DNA of 64,000 nucleotides. It comes from Acinetobacter piscicola. GTDB taxonomy: Bacteria; Pseudomonadota; Gammaproteobacteria; Pseudomonadales; Moraxellaceae. Shown in pieces: positions 8,101 through 16,526 of the stretch. The stretch's first letter is position 1. Every line of letters begins with the position of its first letter. Position numbers and translations under genes: made by a program. A model generated the notes under the pieces. The model saw only the letters and a program-made list of their open reading frames with translations. It made no database searches and was not told where the DNA came from. The stretch lies in contig NZ_CP048659.1 in assembly GCF_015218165.1 (NCBI RefSeq), positions 2,914,001 to 2,978,000 of the forward strand, read 5' to 3'.

Positions 8101-10034
8101 GATATCCACCCCAAATCAATTAGCAATTCAAAATGATTCAGCCAATACGCATCTAAATCACCGCTTTCTACTTCTTCTTGAATTGAAAAAATACGATTAC
8201 GTAAATTTTCATAAGTATTTGATAAATCGTTGAGTACTTCGTCAATTCGGTGTAGTACAACCCCAAACTGCTGTTCCCACTTGATTAAGTCCGTAGCTTT
8301 TTGTTTAACGTAGCCGAGCAGGCTTTTCAGTGATAAAAGCTTACGCACATCTTCGTCATCAGCGTGGACTGCATAGTGTTGGCAGAATAAGCAATGCTCA
8401 AATTGTTGGCAGTTAGGCGATGGAGCTTGTGCAGCAAAACCCGTTGCTTTTTCAGGCTGTAGATTTGTTGTCATACAAGCCCCGACTGGCAAGGTCTGAA
8501 CATCAACAGGCTCATCTAGCGTTTGCACAGGAATACGTTCAACGGTTCGAGTTTGTGACACTGCAACTTCTCGCAGTTCATAAAAGAATTGTGAAATCTG
8601 TTGGCTTGCATCTTTAAATGAAGTTCGACTGTAATTTTTCTTCGCAGTATCGAGTGAGTGTCCCATTTTTTCGACTTCAAGCAATAAATCACCATCGCTC
8701 AATTCAACATATTGACTGCTAACATGCTTGCGCCACTCTTGTGGGGTGATCCAAGCCATTTTCGGGAAAATACGCTGCAAAAATCTTTTAAGTAATTGAA
8801 GTTTATTATTTCCAATTGCGCTTAATTTTCGCACTTCATTACGTAGCAGAAATACAAAATCACATGACTCATCTTGAATATACCAAGCGCGAAGTTCTAA
8901 AATTTTTCTAAAAATCGGCTCAAATTTAACTCCAAACTCTGGCCGTACTGTCTTGCCTCTTGCACGGCTTTTCGTTCCTGAAAAGCGTCGGCCTTGTGTA
9001 CTCGGTAGGATTTCCATCGTATCAAGGTGTAACTGTTGAGCAGTGTCTAGATTTGCTCCAGTTTGTGCAATAAATAACAGCATGCCGATGGTCAGGCCGT
9101 AGGATGCAAGTCTTTCACGCTCTAAATGCCGCTTATTTTTGTTGCGTTCTTCAAGTTTACGGATCGCTTGATTGCGGTTTTCACGTATACGCTTTCGATG
9201 CTCACTATCTTCTTCTAACTCAAAATCAGCTAGCATTTTTGACAAAGATGGAATAGCCGTATATTTAGCTAGATACCTCTGCATATCGAACTGAATATGC
9301 TGTTTTTCAACTTGATGATGAAATCCAGAATAGAAATTAAAAACTTCGTCATCTACAGATTGAAAATGCGCAGGAAAGTCATTTTCTTGTACAACAATAT
9401 GATGAATTTCAAGAAAGACATTTAACAAAGTTGCATAAGTTTTTTGATGATCTTGTTCTGCAATCGGTAAAATAGGCACATCATAACGCTGAGACTGTAC
9501 TTGCATCGCTTGACTAGAAATATCAATTTCATGACAATCAAATACATATGCAATCAGTTTGGCAACATAACGCTGATACTGCTTTGCGGTATGCGCAGCC
9601 AAGTTATCTTCATCAGTGTCCGCAAGCAAAGTCCGATCAACCAGAGATTTACTATAGCGACGATAGGCATCGATCATGCTGTCCTTATCGGATAAATCAA
9701 AAATTTTCTTTTGTTGATCAATCCAATCCAAAAACATCTTGATGATGGAATAGAACAACCCTTTTGATAGGTTCGATCCATCCATTTGCAGTAGATAATC
9801 TGTAAAACATTTTAAAAAATAGCGTCTTTTTTCATCAAAAGAAGCGACAAGCTCATTGTCTGATACATCGAAAGAACATGCTCTTTTAGCAAAAAAGAAT
9901 GTACCAATATCTAAAGTTCTAAAAGAAAATGAGGCCGTTTTATCTTTGATTACAAGTATTAGGCGCTCATGCTCAGTAAGCTGTTTATTGATATCGGTGA
10001 TATGAACAAACAATGGAGTGCGTGTGAAATTCAT
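8097..10034 (-). CDS. Tyrosine recombinase-like protein, second of the trio, degenerate motifs
   Basis: A 645-residue protein of the integrase fold. The usual TGxR motif reads TGANLDTAQQ (Asn instead of Arg), and the H-x-x-R box reads QEWRKHVSS (His replaced), while MGHSLDTAKKNYSR keeps a histidine and a candidate tyrosine. It may therefore be structural or regulatory rather than fully catalytic. The C-terminal part has a Cys cluster (CQQFEHCLFCQHY) and a helical tail. Its ATG overlaps the upstream stop as ATGA, and its own stop overlaps the next start, showing a coupled operon. Confidence 0.75.
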   Translation of the reverse strand: MNFTRTPLFVHITDINKQLTEHERLILVIKDKTASFSFRTLDIGTFFFAKRACSFDVSDNELVASFDEKRRYFLKCFTDYLLQMDGSNLSKGLFYSIIKMFLDWIDQQKKIFDLSDKDSMIDAYRRYSKSLVDRTLLADTDEDNLAAHTAKQYQRYVAKLIAYVFDCHEIDISSQAMQVQSQRYDVPILPIAEQDHQKTYATLLNVFLEIHHIVVQENDFPAHFQSVDDEVFNFYSGFHHQVEKQHIQFDMQRYLAKYTAIPSLSKMLADFELEEDSEHRKRIRENRNQAIRKLEERNKNKRHLERERLASYGLTIGMLLFIAQTGANLDTAQQLHLDTMEILPSTQGRRFSGTKSRARGKTVRPEFGVKFEPIFRKILELRAWYIQDESCDFVFLLRNEVRKLSAIGNNKLQLLKRFLQRIFPKMAWITPQEWRKHVSSQYVELSDGDLLLEVEKMGHSLDTAKKNYSRTSFKDASQQISQFFYELREVAVSQTRTVERIPVQTLDEPVDVQTLPVGACMTTNLQPEKATGFAAQAPSPNCQQFEHCLFCQHYAVHADDEDVRKLLSLKSLLGYVKQKATDLIKWEQQFGVVLHRIDEVLNDLSNTYENLRNRIFSIQEEVESGDLDAYWLNHFELLIDLGWIS

Positions 10035-11458
10035 GACAAATCTCCTGCTGAATTAACAGAAGACATCACATACTTCATCAAACTTGATTCATACTCATGC
10101 TGAATTTTACTGCGCCATTCCAGTCGTGATTTATAATTCAAGTACTGTAAAGTGGTACTGATATTGCGATGACCCATGCGAGCTTGCACATATTCGACAG
10201 CTGTCATCGCCGAGTGACCTTCTGGCAGGTGTTGTAACTGACTTTCAAGCAGGTTCATACCAAAACTGGCGCGTAAATCATGAAACTTAAAACTTTTAAA
10301 TTGTGGATCAATCAAGCGAATTTCGGGTAATAACACACCTTTTAAATAACTACGTACCGCTTCGCCTTCATAGAGTTTAAGCCTAGCCCCAAATGAGTTA
10401 GAGCTTTTGATCTTCTCGGTCAATTCTTGCTGTTCAGCTTTGCTTGTATAGAAAGGTGTACCAAGCTTAGTGAGAAACACATAGTTTTCATCCGAGTTAG
10501 CATAGTTTGACTTCTGTCTACGCTGACGTGCTTGCTCACTATTGATATAAATTTTAAGATCTTGCACTAACCAATGCGGAATTAGCAGCGTCATCGGCTT
10601 TTGAAATTTGCTATCAATGCTTGTCCCAGCCCCAACAGGCAGACGGATAAAGCCATGATTATCAGGCTCACGACCAATTAAGTTTTTGATTCGTAGAGTA
10701 CAAATCGTTTGTAAACGGGCACCTGTAAACAATGCAAGATAAAACATCAACTGATATTCACGTGATGATTTTTTCAATGCTTTTAAGATAATAGCTTGCT
10801 CTTCAACGCTGAGTGGACTTAATTCACCACCATCCTTAATCGCCTCAGGGTTATGAGCTTTAGCAGGAACATGAATCGCAAGGTCATGCGACTTAATTGC
10901 CATTTTTCGACGTGCGCCAAACTCATTGTCTACCGCAATATATTTGTACACATCTTGAAATGGCAGTCCATAGCGTTGATGGTCAACCAAGTCTTTTGTG
11001 ACAAGAAATCGATAAAAATTCACCACTGCATTAATTCGACCACGTGCAGAACTGGCTGAAATTAGGCCTGCATTGGCTTGTTCAATAAGACGCGTACGAT
11101 ATTTAAAAATTGCGTTTTGTTGTTTCAATTTATGAAACTTTAAACAGTCAAGCTGTTCATCTTCAAGAAACCGCTGAAAATCAACAAGCTGATTGGCAAT
11201 AGATGCAAATGTTTTAAAATCATACTGTATTGCTTGCTCAAGTTTTTTCAGCAAATACAGATTAAAAACGTCAGAAGGGCTACCATCTCCATGGATAATC
11301 ACAGGGAATTCGAGATACGCATCACCATGTTTTTCGAACACTGCATCATTTAAACGATCAGTTGCCTTTCTCAACGTCGATAACTGAAATTTTTTAATGG
11401 TCACAACTTTGGCTTTTGATTGGTAGCGTGACTGACCATTTTTAAGTTTAGTGCTCAT
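10031..11458 (-). CDS. Tyrosine recombinase/integrase, first of the trio
   Basis: A 475-residue site-specific recombinase. The start at 11458 (MSTKLKNGQ) is chosen because AGGAGG lies 8 bases upstream; the open frame runs further but without such a site. It has an N-terminal SAM-like core-binding domain. The catalytic signature is complete: Arg in FTGARLQTICTLR, H-x-x-R in FHDLRASFG, His in MGHRNISTT and Tyr in LQYLNYKSR. First gene of the recombinase operon; probably the principal integrase of the island. Confidence 0.88.
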   Translation of the reverse strand: MSTKLKNGQSRYQSKAKVVTIKKFQLSTLRKATDRLNDAVFEKHGDAYLEFPVIIHGDGSPSDVFNLYLLKKLEQAIQYDFKTFASIANQLVDFQRFLEDEQLDCLKFHKLKQQNAIFKYRTRLIEQANAGLISASSARGRINAVVNFYRFLVTKDLVDHQRYGLPFQDVYKYIAVDNEFGARRKMAIKSHDLAIHVPAKAHNPEAIKDGGELSPLSVEEQAIILKALKKSSREYQLMFYLALFTGARLQTICTLRIKNLIGREPDNHGFIRLPVGAGTSIDSKFQKPMTLLIPHWLVQDLKIYINSEQARQRRQKSNYANSDENYVFLTKLGTPFYTSKAEQQELTEKIKSSNSFGARLKLYEGEAVRSYLKGVLLPEIRLIDPQFKSFKFHDLRASFGMNLLESQLQHLPEGHSAMTAVEYVQARMGHRNISTTLQYLNYKSRLEWRSKIQHEYESSLMKYVMSSVNSAGDLS

Positions 11459-11623
11459 TTTGAGCCTCCTGTTTATTAAAAAACAGGCAAAAAGTGATCT
11501 TAAGATAGGATTGACAAAAATGCCCCTATCCATCAAAATCGAAGTGTCTGGACGCCAATCAAGACATTCATAAAAGCTCATGTTCCCACATGGGCTTTTA
11601 TACTTTTTGCCGAATGAAAATAA
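11459..11623. promoter_or_regulatory. Leader of the recombinase operon
   Basis: No gene here once the integrase start is placed at 11458. The segment contains the integrase ribosome site and a hairpin at 11572-11599 (AAAAGCTCATG, loop, CATGGGCTTTT). The hairpin may end the transcript of the upstream small gene or lie in an attachment region. An attachment site cannot be identified from one end alone. Confidence 0.35.
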
Positions 11624-11773
11624 TTACTTTTTTGTCAATTCTCTCTGTTCCTCTTTTCTTAATCGTTCCAATTCCGTAATAAAAAAAGCATTCATTGACT
11701 GATGTCTTTGCTTTGCCATTTGTTTGACCCAAAAAACTAAATCTATGGGTAAACGAAGATTCGTCTGTTTCAT
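11624..11773 (-). CDS. Small ribbon-helix-helix (Arc-like) protein
   Basis: A 49-residue protein when started at the ATG at 11773 (MKQTNLRLPIDLVFWVKQMA). It has the strand plus two-helix pattern of Arc/CopG repressors and a charged C-terminus. Starting further upstream would place the first codons inside a 33-base palindrome, which is more likely its operator. It is divergent from the larger Arc-domain gene at 11886. Confidence 0.6.
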   Translation of the reverse strand: MKQTNLRLPIDLVFWVKQMAKQRHQSMNAFFITELERLRKEEQRELTKK

Positions 11774-11789
11774 GTGCATCACACCAATT

Positions 11790-11822
11790 GTTAGCATATT
11801 GCTAACATAGCAATATGCTAAC
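11790..11822. promoter_or_regulatory. 33-base perfect palindromic operator
   Basis: Arms GTTAGCATATTGCTA and TAGCAATATGCTAAC flank the spacer ACA; every arm base pairs. It lies between the small Arc-like gene (start 11773) and the divergent Arc-fusion gene (start 11886), where a repressor of both would bind. A related half (AGCATAATGCT) occurs again near 11848-11858. Confidence 0.7.
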
Positions 11823-11885
11823 ACTTATGTCAACTCTTTTTTTATAGCATAATGCTAGTGCTATTTTTTACCGACTTAAAAATGT

Positions 11886-12884
11886 ATGAGTAAGAAAGAT
11901 ATCCAATTTAATCTTCGTATTCCTGAAGAGCTAAAAGCCAAAATTGATGCTGCAGCGAAAGCGAATCAACGCTCTATCAATGCAGAAGCGACCTCTCGAC
12001 TTTACGATTCATTCGTCATGAATGACAATATTCAAGTTGAAGCAGCAAAAATCGTTGAAAACTTTCTTCGAGCTCGATCTCCGACAGAGCGAAAAAAAGT
12101 GGTAGCTGAACGTTTAAATTTTGTATTAAGTGAATTGAAAAAAATTTATCATTTCAATGAATTTACAATTGCTGAATTAGCTTTTGAGATCAATGAAGAT
12201 ACGGCTGATGAGGCTGAAGCATGGTTTAGAGCAGAATTAGAACCCACCTTCGGACAATTGGAAAAAATAGCGCAACATACTTCAGTGAATCCAAACTGGT
12301 TACTCTTTGGTAAACAGACTCCATATGATATTCAGCACATACGTTTAAATGAATATTTAGATCAAGATATAAAGCTGCTTTTAGTTTCAGACCCTAGTAA
12401 TGAATATTTATCTGCATCAAAAGTGAAAGAAATAAAATTTATTCGCGAATTATCAGAAACAGGGCAGTTAATTATTCTTAAAATTTATGAAAATTACGCA
12501 GTTGAGACTTTTTATCCCCCATATCATATCAGTGACGTAAATGGTGTTGGTGGATATAACTCATTGTTATATTTTTGTTTATTGACCAAAGTACTGTTGC
12601 GATATTATAAATCTAAGGTGAATGTATATAGTCATCTGCTTTCAGAAGAGCAGTTTAAACTTATTTTGACTGGAACAGTTCATCCCTTAACAATTGCAGA
12701 AAAATTACATCATATTCCTTGGATTGATGATTTAGCGGATAGACTCCCAAATAAAAATTTAGATTATTGGGATGGTTTTGATACGTTAAGAGCAAGAATA
12801 CTACGAGACTTTGCAGCGAAAGAATACATTCAGGAAATTTGGAATGATCCTGAGTTGTATTTAAAGCATCCTATTGAGTTTTAA
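11886..12884 (+). CDS. Arc-type DNA-binding protein fused to an HTH-like and an unknown domain
   Basis: 332 residues. Residues 5-45 match the Arc family (IQFNLRIPEELKAKIDAAA, then RSINAEATSRL). Residues about 65-140 resemble an HTH regulator segment (FTIAELAFEINED...FGQLEKIAQHTSVNPNWLLFG), as in phage-type repressors. The remaining 190 residues are not recognised. The fusion suggests a regulator that reads two DNA determinants or senses a ligand through its C-terminus. Its position in the recombinase island suggests it controls the island; that is inference. Confidence 0.6.
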   Translation: MSKKDIQFNLRIPEELKAKIDAAAKANQRSINAEATSRLYDSFVMNDNIQVEAAKIVENFLRARSPTERKKVVAERLNFVLSELKKIYHFNEFTIAELAFEINEDTADEAEAWFRAELEPTFGQLEKIAQHTSVNPNWLLFGKQTPYDIQHIRLNEYLDQDIKLLLVSDPSNEYLSASKVKEIKFIRELSETGQLIILKIYENYAVETFYPPYHISDVNGVGGYNSLLYFCLLTKVLLRYYKSKVNVYSHLLSEEQFKLILTGTVHPLTIAEKLHHIPWIDDLADRLPNKNLDYWDGFDTLRARILRDFAAKEYIQEIWNDPELYLKHPIEF

Positions 12885-12923
12885 AAAAGGGATGACATTT
12901 TACTAAGTGCCATCCCTTTTTCT
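12885..12923. terminator. Bidirectional terminator between convergent genes
   Basis: AAAAAGGGATG (about 12887-12897) pairs with CATCCCTTTTT (about 12912-12922). A-runs and T-runs flank the stem on each side, so it can serve both the + strand gene ending at 12884 and the minus strand gene ending at 12903. Confidence 0.85.
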
Positions 12924-13130
12924 AGACTCATTGGTATATTCAAATAAATCTTGCATATTACAATTAAAATATTTACATAAGGTATCAGCGACTGAAAGTT
13001 CAATTCGTACTGCACGATCATAGTAAAGACTTGTTAGCGTATTACGATTGATACCAGTCGCTTGAGCCACCTCACTTAGCTTTAAAATTTTTCGCTCACC
13101 CATCAAATTTGACAACCTACATCTAATCAT
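12903..13130 (-). CDS. Small XRE-family transcription regulator
   Basis: A 75-residue Cro/CI-type helix-turn-helix protein of the YozG-like group: MIRCRLSNLMGERKI, KLSEVAQATGINRNTLTSLY (the HTH), then VADTLCKYFNCNMQDLFEY. It is divergent from the gene at 13291. The 160-base gap between them holds two identical-core palindromes, its likely binding sites. No toxin partner is obvious. Confidence 0.8.
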   Translation of the reverse strand: MIRCRLSNLMGERKILKLSEVAQATGINRNTLTSLYYDRAVRIELSVADTLCKYFNCNMQDLFEYTNESRKRDGT

Positions 13131-13152
13131 AACAACCTTTAAATTAAAAAAA

Positions 13153-13222
13153 TTAACCTACAGAAGGTTAATTTAACTTGATGAATAACTTTTACTATGC
13201 TAATTTAACCTACAGCAGGTTA
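13153..13222. promoter_or_regulatory. Paired TAACCT-N5-AGGTTA operators
   Basis: Two inverted repeats of the same sequence: TAACCTACAGAAGGTTA at 13154-13170 and TAACCTACAGCAGGTTA at 13206-13222, with centres 52 bases apart (about five helical turns). They lie between the XRE gene and the divergent small gene. Spacing on one DNA face would permit cooperative repressor binding. Confidence 0.7.
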
Positions 13223-13290
13223 TATTGTCTTATTAAAAACAAATTAGCCGTTCTAAATTTCATTATATAGTTTTTTAAGGAAGTTCAGCT

Positions 13291-13557
13291 ATGAATAACT
13301 ACTTTTCTCCAAAATTCTCTGTTTCTGAGGAAGTTCGTTCAACTGCTGTTGCACTAATCAAAGAGTTTAATATTGACCGTACATTTGATTTAGCTTTGTT
13401 TCTGAATGTTAATCCCAACTTAAATGACCAAGATGCGACTTTAGCGTGGGTGAACTATTTTGAAAAAAATCAACATGATATCAGTGATTTCAATCTTGTT
13501 AGACGCCACTTTATGAAAAATTTTCCTAAAATTATGTTTACAAACTTTAGTGAATAA
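13291..13557 (+). CDS. Small hypothetical protein, divergent from XRE regulator
   Basis: 88 residues, helical, no signal or membrane segment; family not recognised. A ribosome site AAGGAAG lies 9 bases upstream, and an intrinsic terminator follows the stop. Its control region contains the paired palindromes, so it is probably the target of the neighbouring XRE protein. Confidence 0.6.
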   Translation: MNNYFSPKFSVSEEVRSTAVALIKEFNIDRTFDLALFLNVNPNLNDQDATLAWVNYFEKNQHDISDFNLVRRHFMKNFPKIMFTNFSE

Positions 13558-13564
13558 AATAAAC

Positions 13565-13599
13565 AAAGGGAGATATCAAATATCTCTCTTAATTTTTAA
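13565..13599 (+). terminator. Intrinsic terminator
   Basis: GGGAGATAT, loop CAA, ATATCTCTC followed by TTAATTTTT, directly after the gene ending at 13557. Confidence 0.75.
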
Positions 13600-13659
13600 C
13601 GGACCTTCTTATTGTAATCTCGATTAAAAGTGAAACTTAATTTAATTGGTTGTAAAAAT

Positions 13660-14279
13660 ATGGATTCATCGATAAAAGCAAGTCATATTGAGCCATCGGT
13701 CATTGCTTTTGACGTGTTTGGTACACTTGTAAAAATAGGGGAAAGACGTTCCCCATATAGAAAATTAATGAAATGGCTAAAAGAACATGGACGACAACCA
13801 AAACCTGATGATGCCAAATTTATTATGTCCCACAATTTAAATTTGGCAGAGCTTGCAAAGCGATTAGCAGTAAATATTCCAGACCAATTTTGCAAGAACT
13901 TGAGCATGATTTAGATAAAGAGTTACGCTCTATTACACTGTATGAAGATACCTTATCAACTTTGGAAGAATTAAAGAAATTAGGGATTGAATTGGCATTA
14001 TGCTCAAATTTAGCTATGCCATATGGAAAAATTGTTTCTCCATTATTACCGCCCCTTGATGCTTATGCTCGGAGTTATGAAGTTGCTGCAATTAAACCTG
14101 AGTCGAAAATCTATCAGTCACTCATTAACCAACTAGGTTGCCAAGCTTCAGAAGTCCTATTTATTGGGGATACAGCACTTGCAGATTTTACAGGGCCGAC
14201 AGCATTTGGTATGTCTGCTAGATTGATCAATCGTCAAAATGGTCAAACATTGGCAGAAGTTTTAAGCGACATACTTTAA
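13660..14279 (+). pseudogene. HAD-superfamily hydrolase, frameshifted
   Basis: Two overlapping frames together make one haloacid-dehalogenase hydrolase. The first (to about 13910) has motif I in AFDVFGTLVKIG. The second (from about 13885) continues with LQELEHDLDKEL, motif II LCSNLA, the lysine KPESKIYQ and motif IV FIGDTALADFTGP. A one-base change near the run in CCAATTTTGCAAG at 13885-13895 breaks the frame. Restored, the protein would be about 205 residues, normal for the family. It may be a true pseudogene or a sequencing error at a T-run. Confidence 0.8.
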
Positions 14280-14310
14280 CAACTCGTGGACGCCACCTAA
14301 TAGTGAATAC

Positions 14311-15096
14311 TCACAGCTCCTCATCTTTCCATTTTTTAAATTCTGCAATTCGTTCTTCAAGCTCCCTCGTCCATGCTGGTTTTATATGTGGCACATTTAG
14401 GCGCTCAACACCTTGATGGTCAAAAAACTTATACACCTTTGCCGCCAACTTGATAAACGCCTGTTCAAACGTATTTGCCCAAACATCTAAACGATAATCA
14501 TGATAATGCTCTTGGTATAATTTACCACCATCTTCTACTTTATTGAGATGTGAGCCAGTTTCTAAATAAATCACTAATTGCCCATTATCTTCATCATTAT
14601 ATGCACCGTGATAAACATTTTGGCAGTGCCCCCATGTATTCCAGTGCCATGATGGTACATCACCAATAACCGTCCAAAAAGCTGGGTGTGTATCAATAAA
14701 ATGATAGGCAGTTAAAAAGTCTGTTGGATTTGCGAGATATGCTTGCTCATTTTCAAAGGCAGTCTGTAAAGCAGATTGTAAATGCTCAAATTTATTTTTA
14801 TCGGTGTAGGAAAACAAACTACTAGAAAGATGCTCAGAGGTTTTAAAAAATAGGCAACCACTCTCTTTATTCTCACCAAAATATTGATAAACCTCTGGTA
14901 GAATCTGTAAATCTGTAGGTTTGACATGATGGATCTGGTGTTGTACGTCTTTTAAGCTTTCATGAATTGCTTCCATACGATCAGGGTAAGTGACGACAAG
15001 TTTCGTATCTCGCAGTGATAAAATTGCTGGTTCAGTTATTTGGGGTAACTGTTCTAACAGCCAGTCTGGTAATTGTTTTAATTCAGTCGGTTGCAT
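14311..15096 (-). CDS. Hypothetical cytoplasmic protein
   Basis: 261 residues, soluble, rich in aromatic residues, with a conserved-looking central block SWHWNTWGHCQNVYHGAYND and a charged C-terminal helix. No signal peptide. The family is not recognised. Style and size resemble proteins in immunity-gene neighbourhoods, but no toxin is adjacent. Confidence 0.55.
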   Translation of the reverse strand: MQPTELKQLPDWLLEQLPQITEPAILSLRDTKLVVTYPDRMEAIHESLKDVQHQIHHVKPTDLQILPEVYQYFGENKESGCLFFKTSEHLSSSLFSYTDKNKFEHLQSALQTAFENEQAYLANPTDFLTAYHFIDTHPAFWTVIGDVPSWHWNTWGHCQNVYHGAYNDEDNGQLVIYLETGSHLNKVEDGGKLYQEHYHDYRLDVWANTFEQAFIKLAAKVYKFFDHQGVERLNVPHIKPAWTRELEERIAEFKKWKDEEL

Positions 15097-15194
15097 TTTT
15101 AGTTATCCTTTTTTAAATAATTCCAACTTGTTACATGCGTTACACAACATAATTTGTGAAAGTTGATTGTAAGTTAGTCCATAGGAGTATATTG

Positions 15195-15554
15195 TCACTC
15201 AAGGGCTTCAACAAAATTAAGAACAGAAATCAAGCCACTCATCGTTTCTATTTGATGAATTGGGATACCGCTAGTGACTCTATTTTCGGACGTTAAAAAA
15301 ATCTTCATCGCAGCCTGATCACCACCTGTCAAAGCATGTAAAGCCTGGTATAGACGAATCAGCAACAGTGCTAATTTCCCCTGTTTAGAATTTGGATCTA
15401 ATTCAGGTTGGTTTTGCAATTGAGTGATTGCCTCAACATCCATATCTAGCACTATTGCGAGCTGAGACTGACTAAGGGAAAGTAGTTTAGCAGCCCTAAG
15501 TACTGACTTTCCCAATACAGCTGCTGGTACTACCTGCTGTTCCAATAACGTCAT
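15195..15554 (-). CDS. Xre/MbcA/ParS-like orphan antitoxin
   Basis: 119 residues. An N-terminal helix-turn-helix (VLRAAKLLSLSQSQLAIVLDM) is followed by the C-terminal toxin-binding domain (SKQGKLALLLIRLYQALHALTGGD and IPIHQIETMSGLISVLNFV) typical of MbcA/ParS antitoxins. These neutralise RES-domain NAD-degrading toxins, normally encoded immediately downstream. No RES gene is present: downstream is an unrelated 261-residue protein, so this copy is an orphan. Confidence 0.75.
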   Translation of the reverse strand: MTLLEQQVVPAAVLGKSVLRAAKLLSLSQSQLAIVLDMDVEAITQLQNQPELDPNSKQGKLALLLIRLYQALHALTGGDQAAMKIFLTSENRVTSGIPIHQIETMSGLISVLNFVEALE

Positions 15555-15630
15555 AGCATCACCTCAAGCTCTAATTTTACTGATCAAGCCTTAAATCTAA
15601 CAATATCATACAAATTTCTAGATAAAACAA

Positions 15631-15806
15631 TCACCTATTCCTGTTCGTAGCATACCGGTTATTCTTACTTGTTAGACGACCAGAAATAGTCACATAAGCT
15701 AATTTTGCCGACACCTGATGATTCATACTTACACCACGCCATGCTGCTTCCAAGGCAAGTTTTTGATGAACAATGATGGAACACGAACAATAAATCGACC
15801 ACTATA
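15631..15806 (-). pseudogene. HicB-type antitoxin remnant
   Basis: On the minus strand the frame reads YSGRFIVRVPSL, then after a one- or two-base shift HQKLALEAAWRGVSMNHQVS and AKLAYVTISGRL before a TGA. This is the C-terminal ribbon-helix-helix of HicB-family antitoxins (SGRFxxRVPxxLHxxLA...GVSLNxxxxxxLA). It has no start and is frameshifted, so it is a relic. It fills what otherwise looks like an empty 290-base gap. Confidence 0.65.
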
Positions 15807-15846
15807 TTAACCAAGGGGGGGCATTTTTACACTGCCGCTAACACAG

Positions 15847-16359
15847 CTATCTTCCTATCTTTTTAAAATAGGTTTCACATTTTGAAGCGGGGCCAAAATT
15901 ATATTTTAAAGCGGTATTGGCTCGAGCTGTTGCATATTCAATACCTTGAATTTCACGCTGCTGAGCAAAAACTTGAATCGCAGGATGTAACTGTTCTGAG
16001 CAACTGGCATCGTTGCTAAAGTATTTTAAAGTCTTGGTATTGGAAAAATATATTGCAGCAAACAATCGCCCATCTTTAAACACAATCGCGGATGAAGCAT
16101 CTAAACTGCTTACAGACCGACCTTCATAATACAGCGCCTCATCTGTTTTCAGTAAATATGGCGCTGAGTAATTGTCAAAATTAGATTGAAATTTTAGATA
16201 ATCATGCTTTAACAATGTTTGAAGTCCTGTTTGGATTTTTGGATTCAAAACAATTTGAGGAATTGATGAAATATCTGAATATTGAATGAAGTCTAGTTCT
16301 TGAGCATGAGTAAAAACGGAGATTGAAAAAAGTAGAAAAAGATAATAGTGATTCTTCAT
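15847..16359 (-). CDS. Secreted hypothetical protein
   Basis: 170 residues with an N-terminal signal peptide (hydrophobic core LFLLFSISVFTHAQ, likely cut after Ala19-Gln). The mature part is unrecognised and has two cysteines (SNDASCSEQL, SKCETYF) that could form a disulfide in the periplasm. It lies just downstream of the interrupted immunity gene of the last rhs cassette. A periplasmic immunity role is possible but unsupported. Confidence 0.6.
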   Translation of the reverse strand: MKNHYYLFLLFSISVFTHAQELDFIQYSDISSIPQIVLNPKIQTGLQTLLKHDYLKFQSNFDNYSAPYLLKTDEALYYEGRSVSSLDASSAIVFKDGRLFAAIYFSNTKTLKYFSNDASCSEQLHPAIQVFAQQREIQGIEYATARANTALKYNFGPASKCETYFKKIGR

Positions 16360-16526
16360 ATCAAATTTATTATTTTTATGTCCATATTGACTTACTTATG
16401 GATTGTTCATTTTATATGGACACTTATGGAGTACATTTAATAAGAAATAATAAGTGTACTCATCACTATAAGGGTCTTCCTTCATCTCTTTATTAATAAC
16501 TCTAATCAATTTTTCCACTTCAATAG

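Noticed and set aside
16379..16422. TGTCCATAT-like motifs similar to those at 1-125
   Set aside because: One copy is inside the interrupted immunity coding sequence, and the context differs. Two chance hits in AT-rich DNA are plausible, so no shared regulon is claimed.
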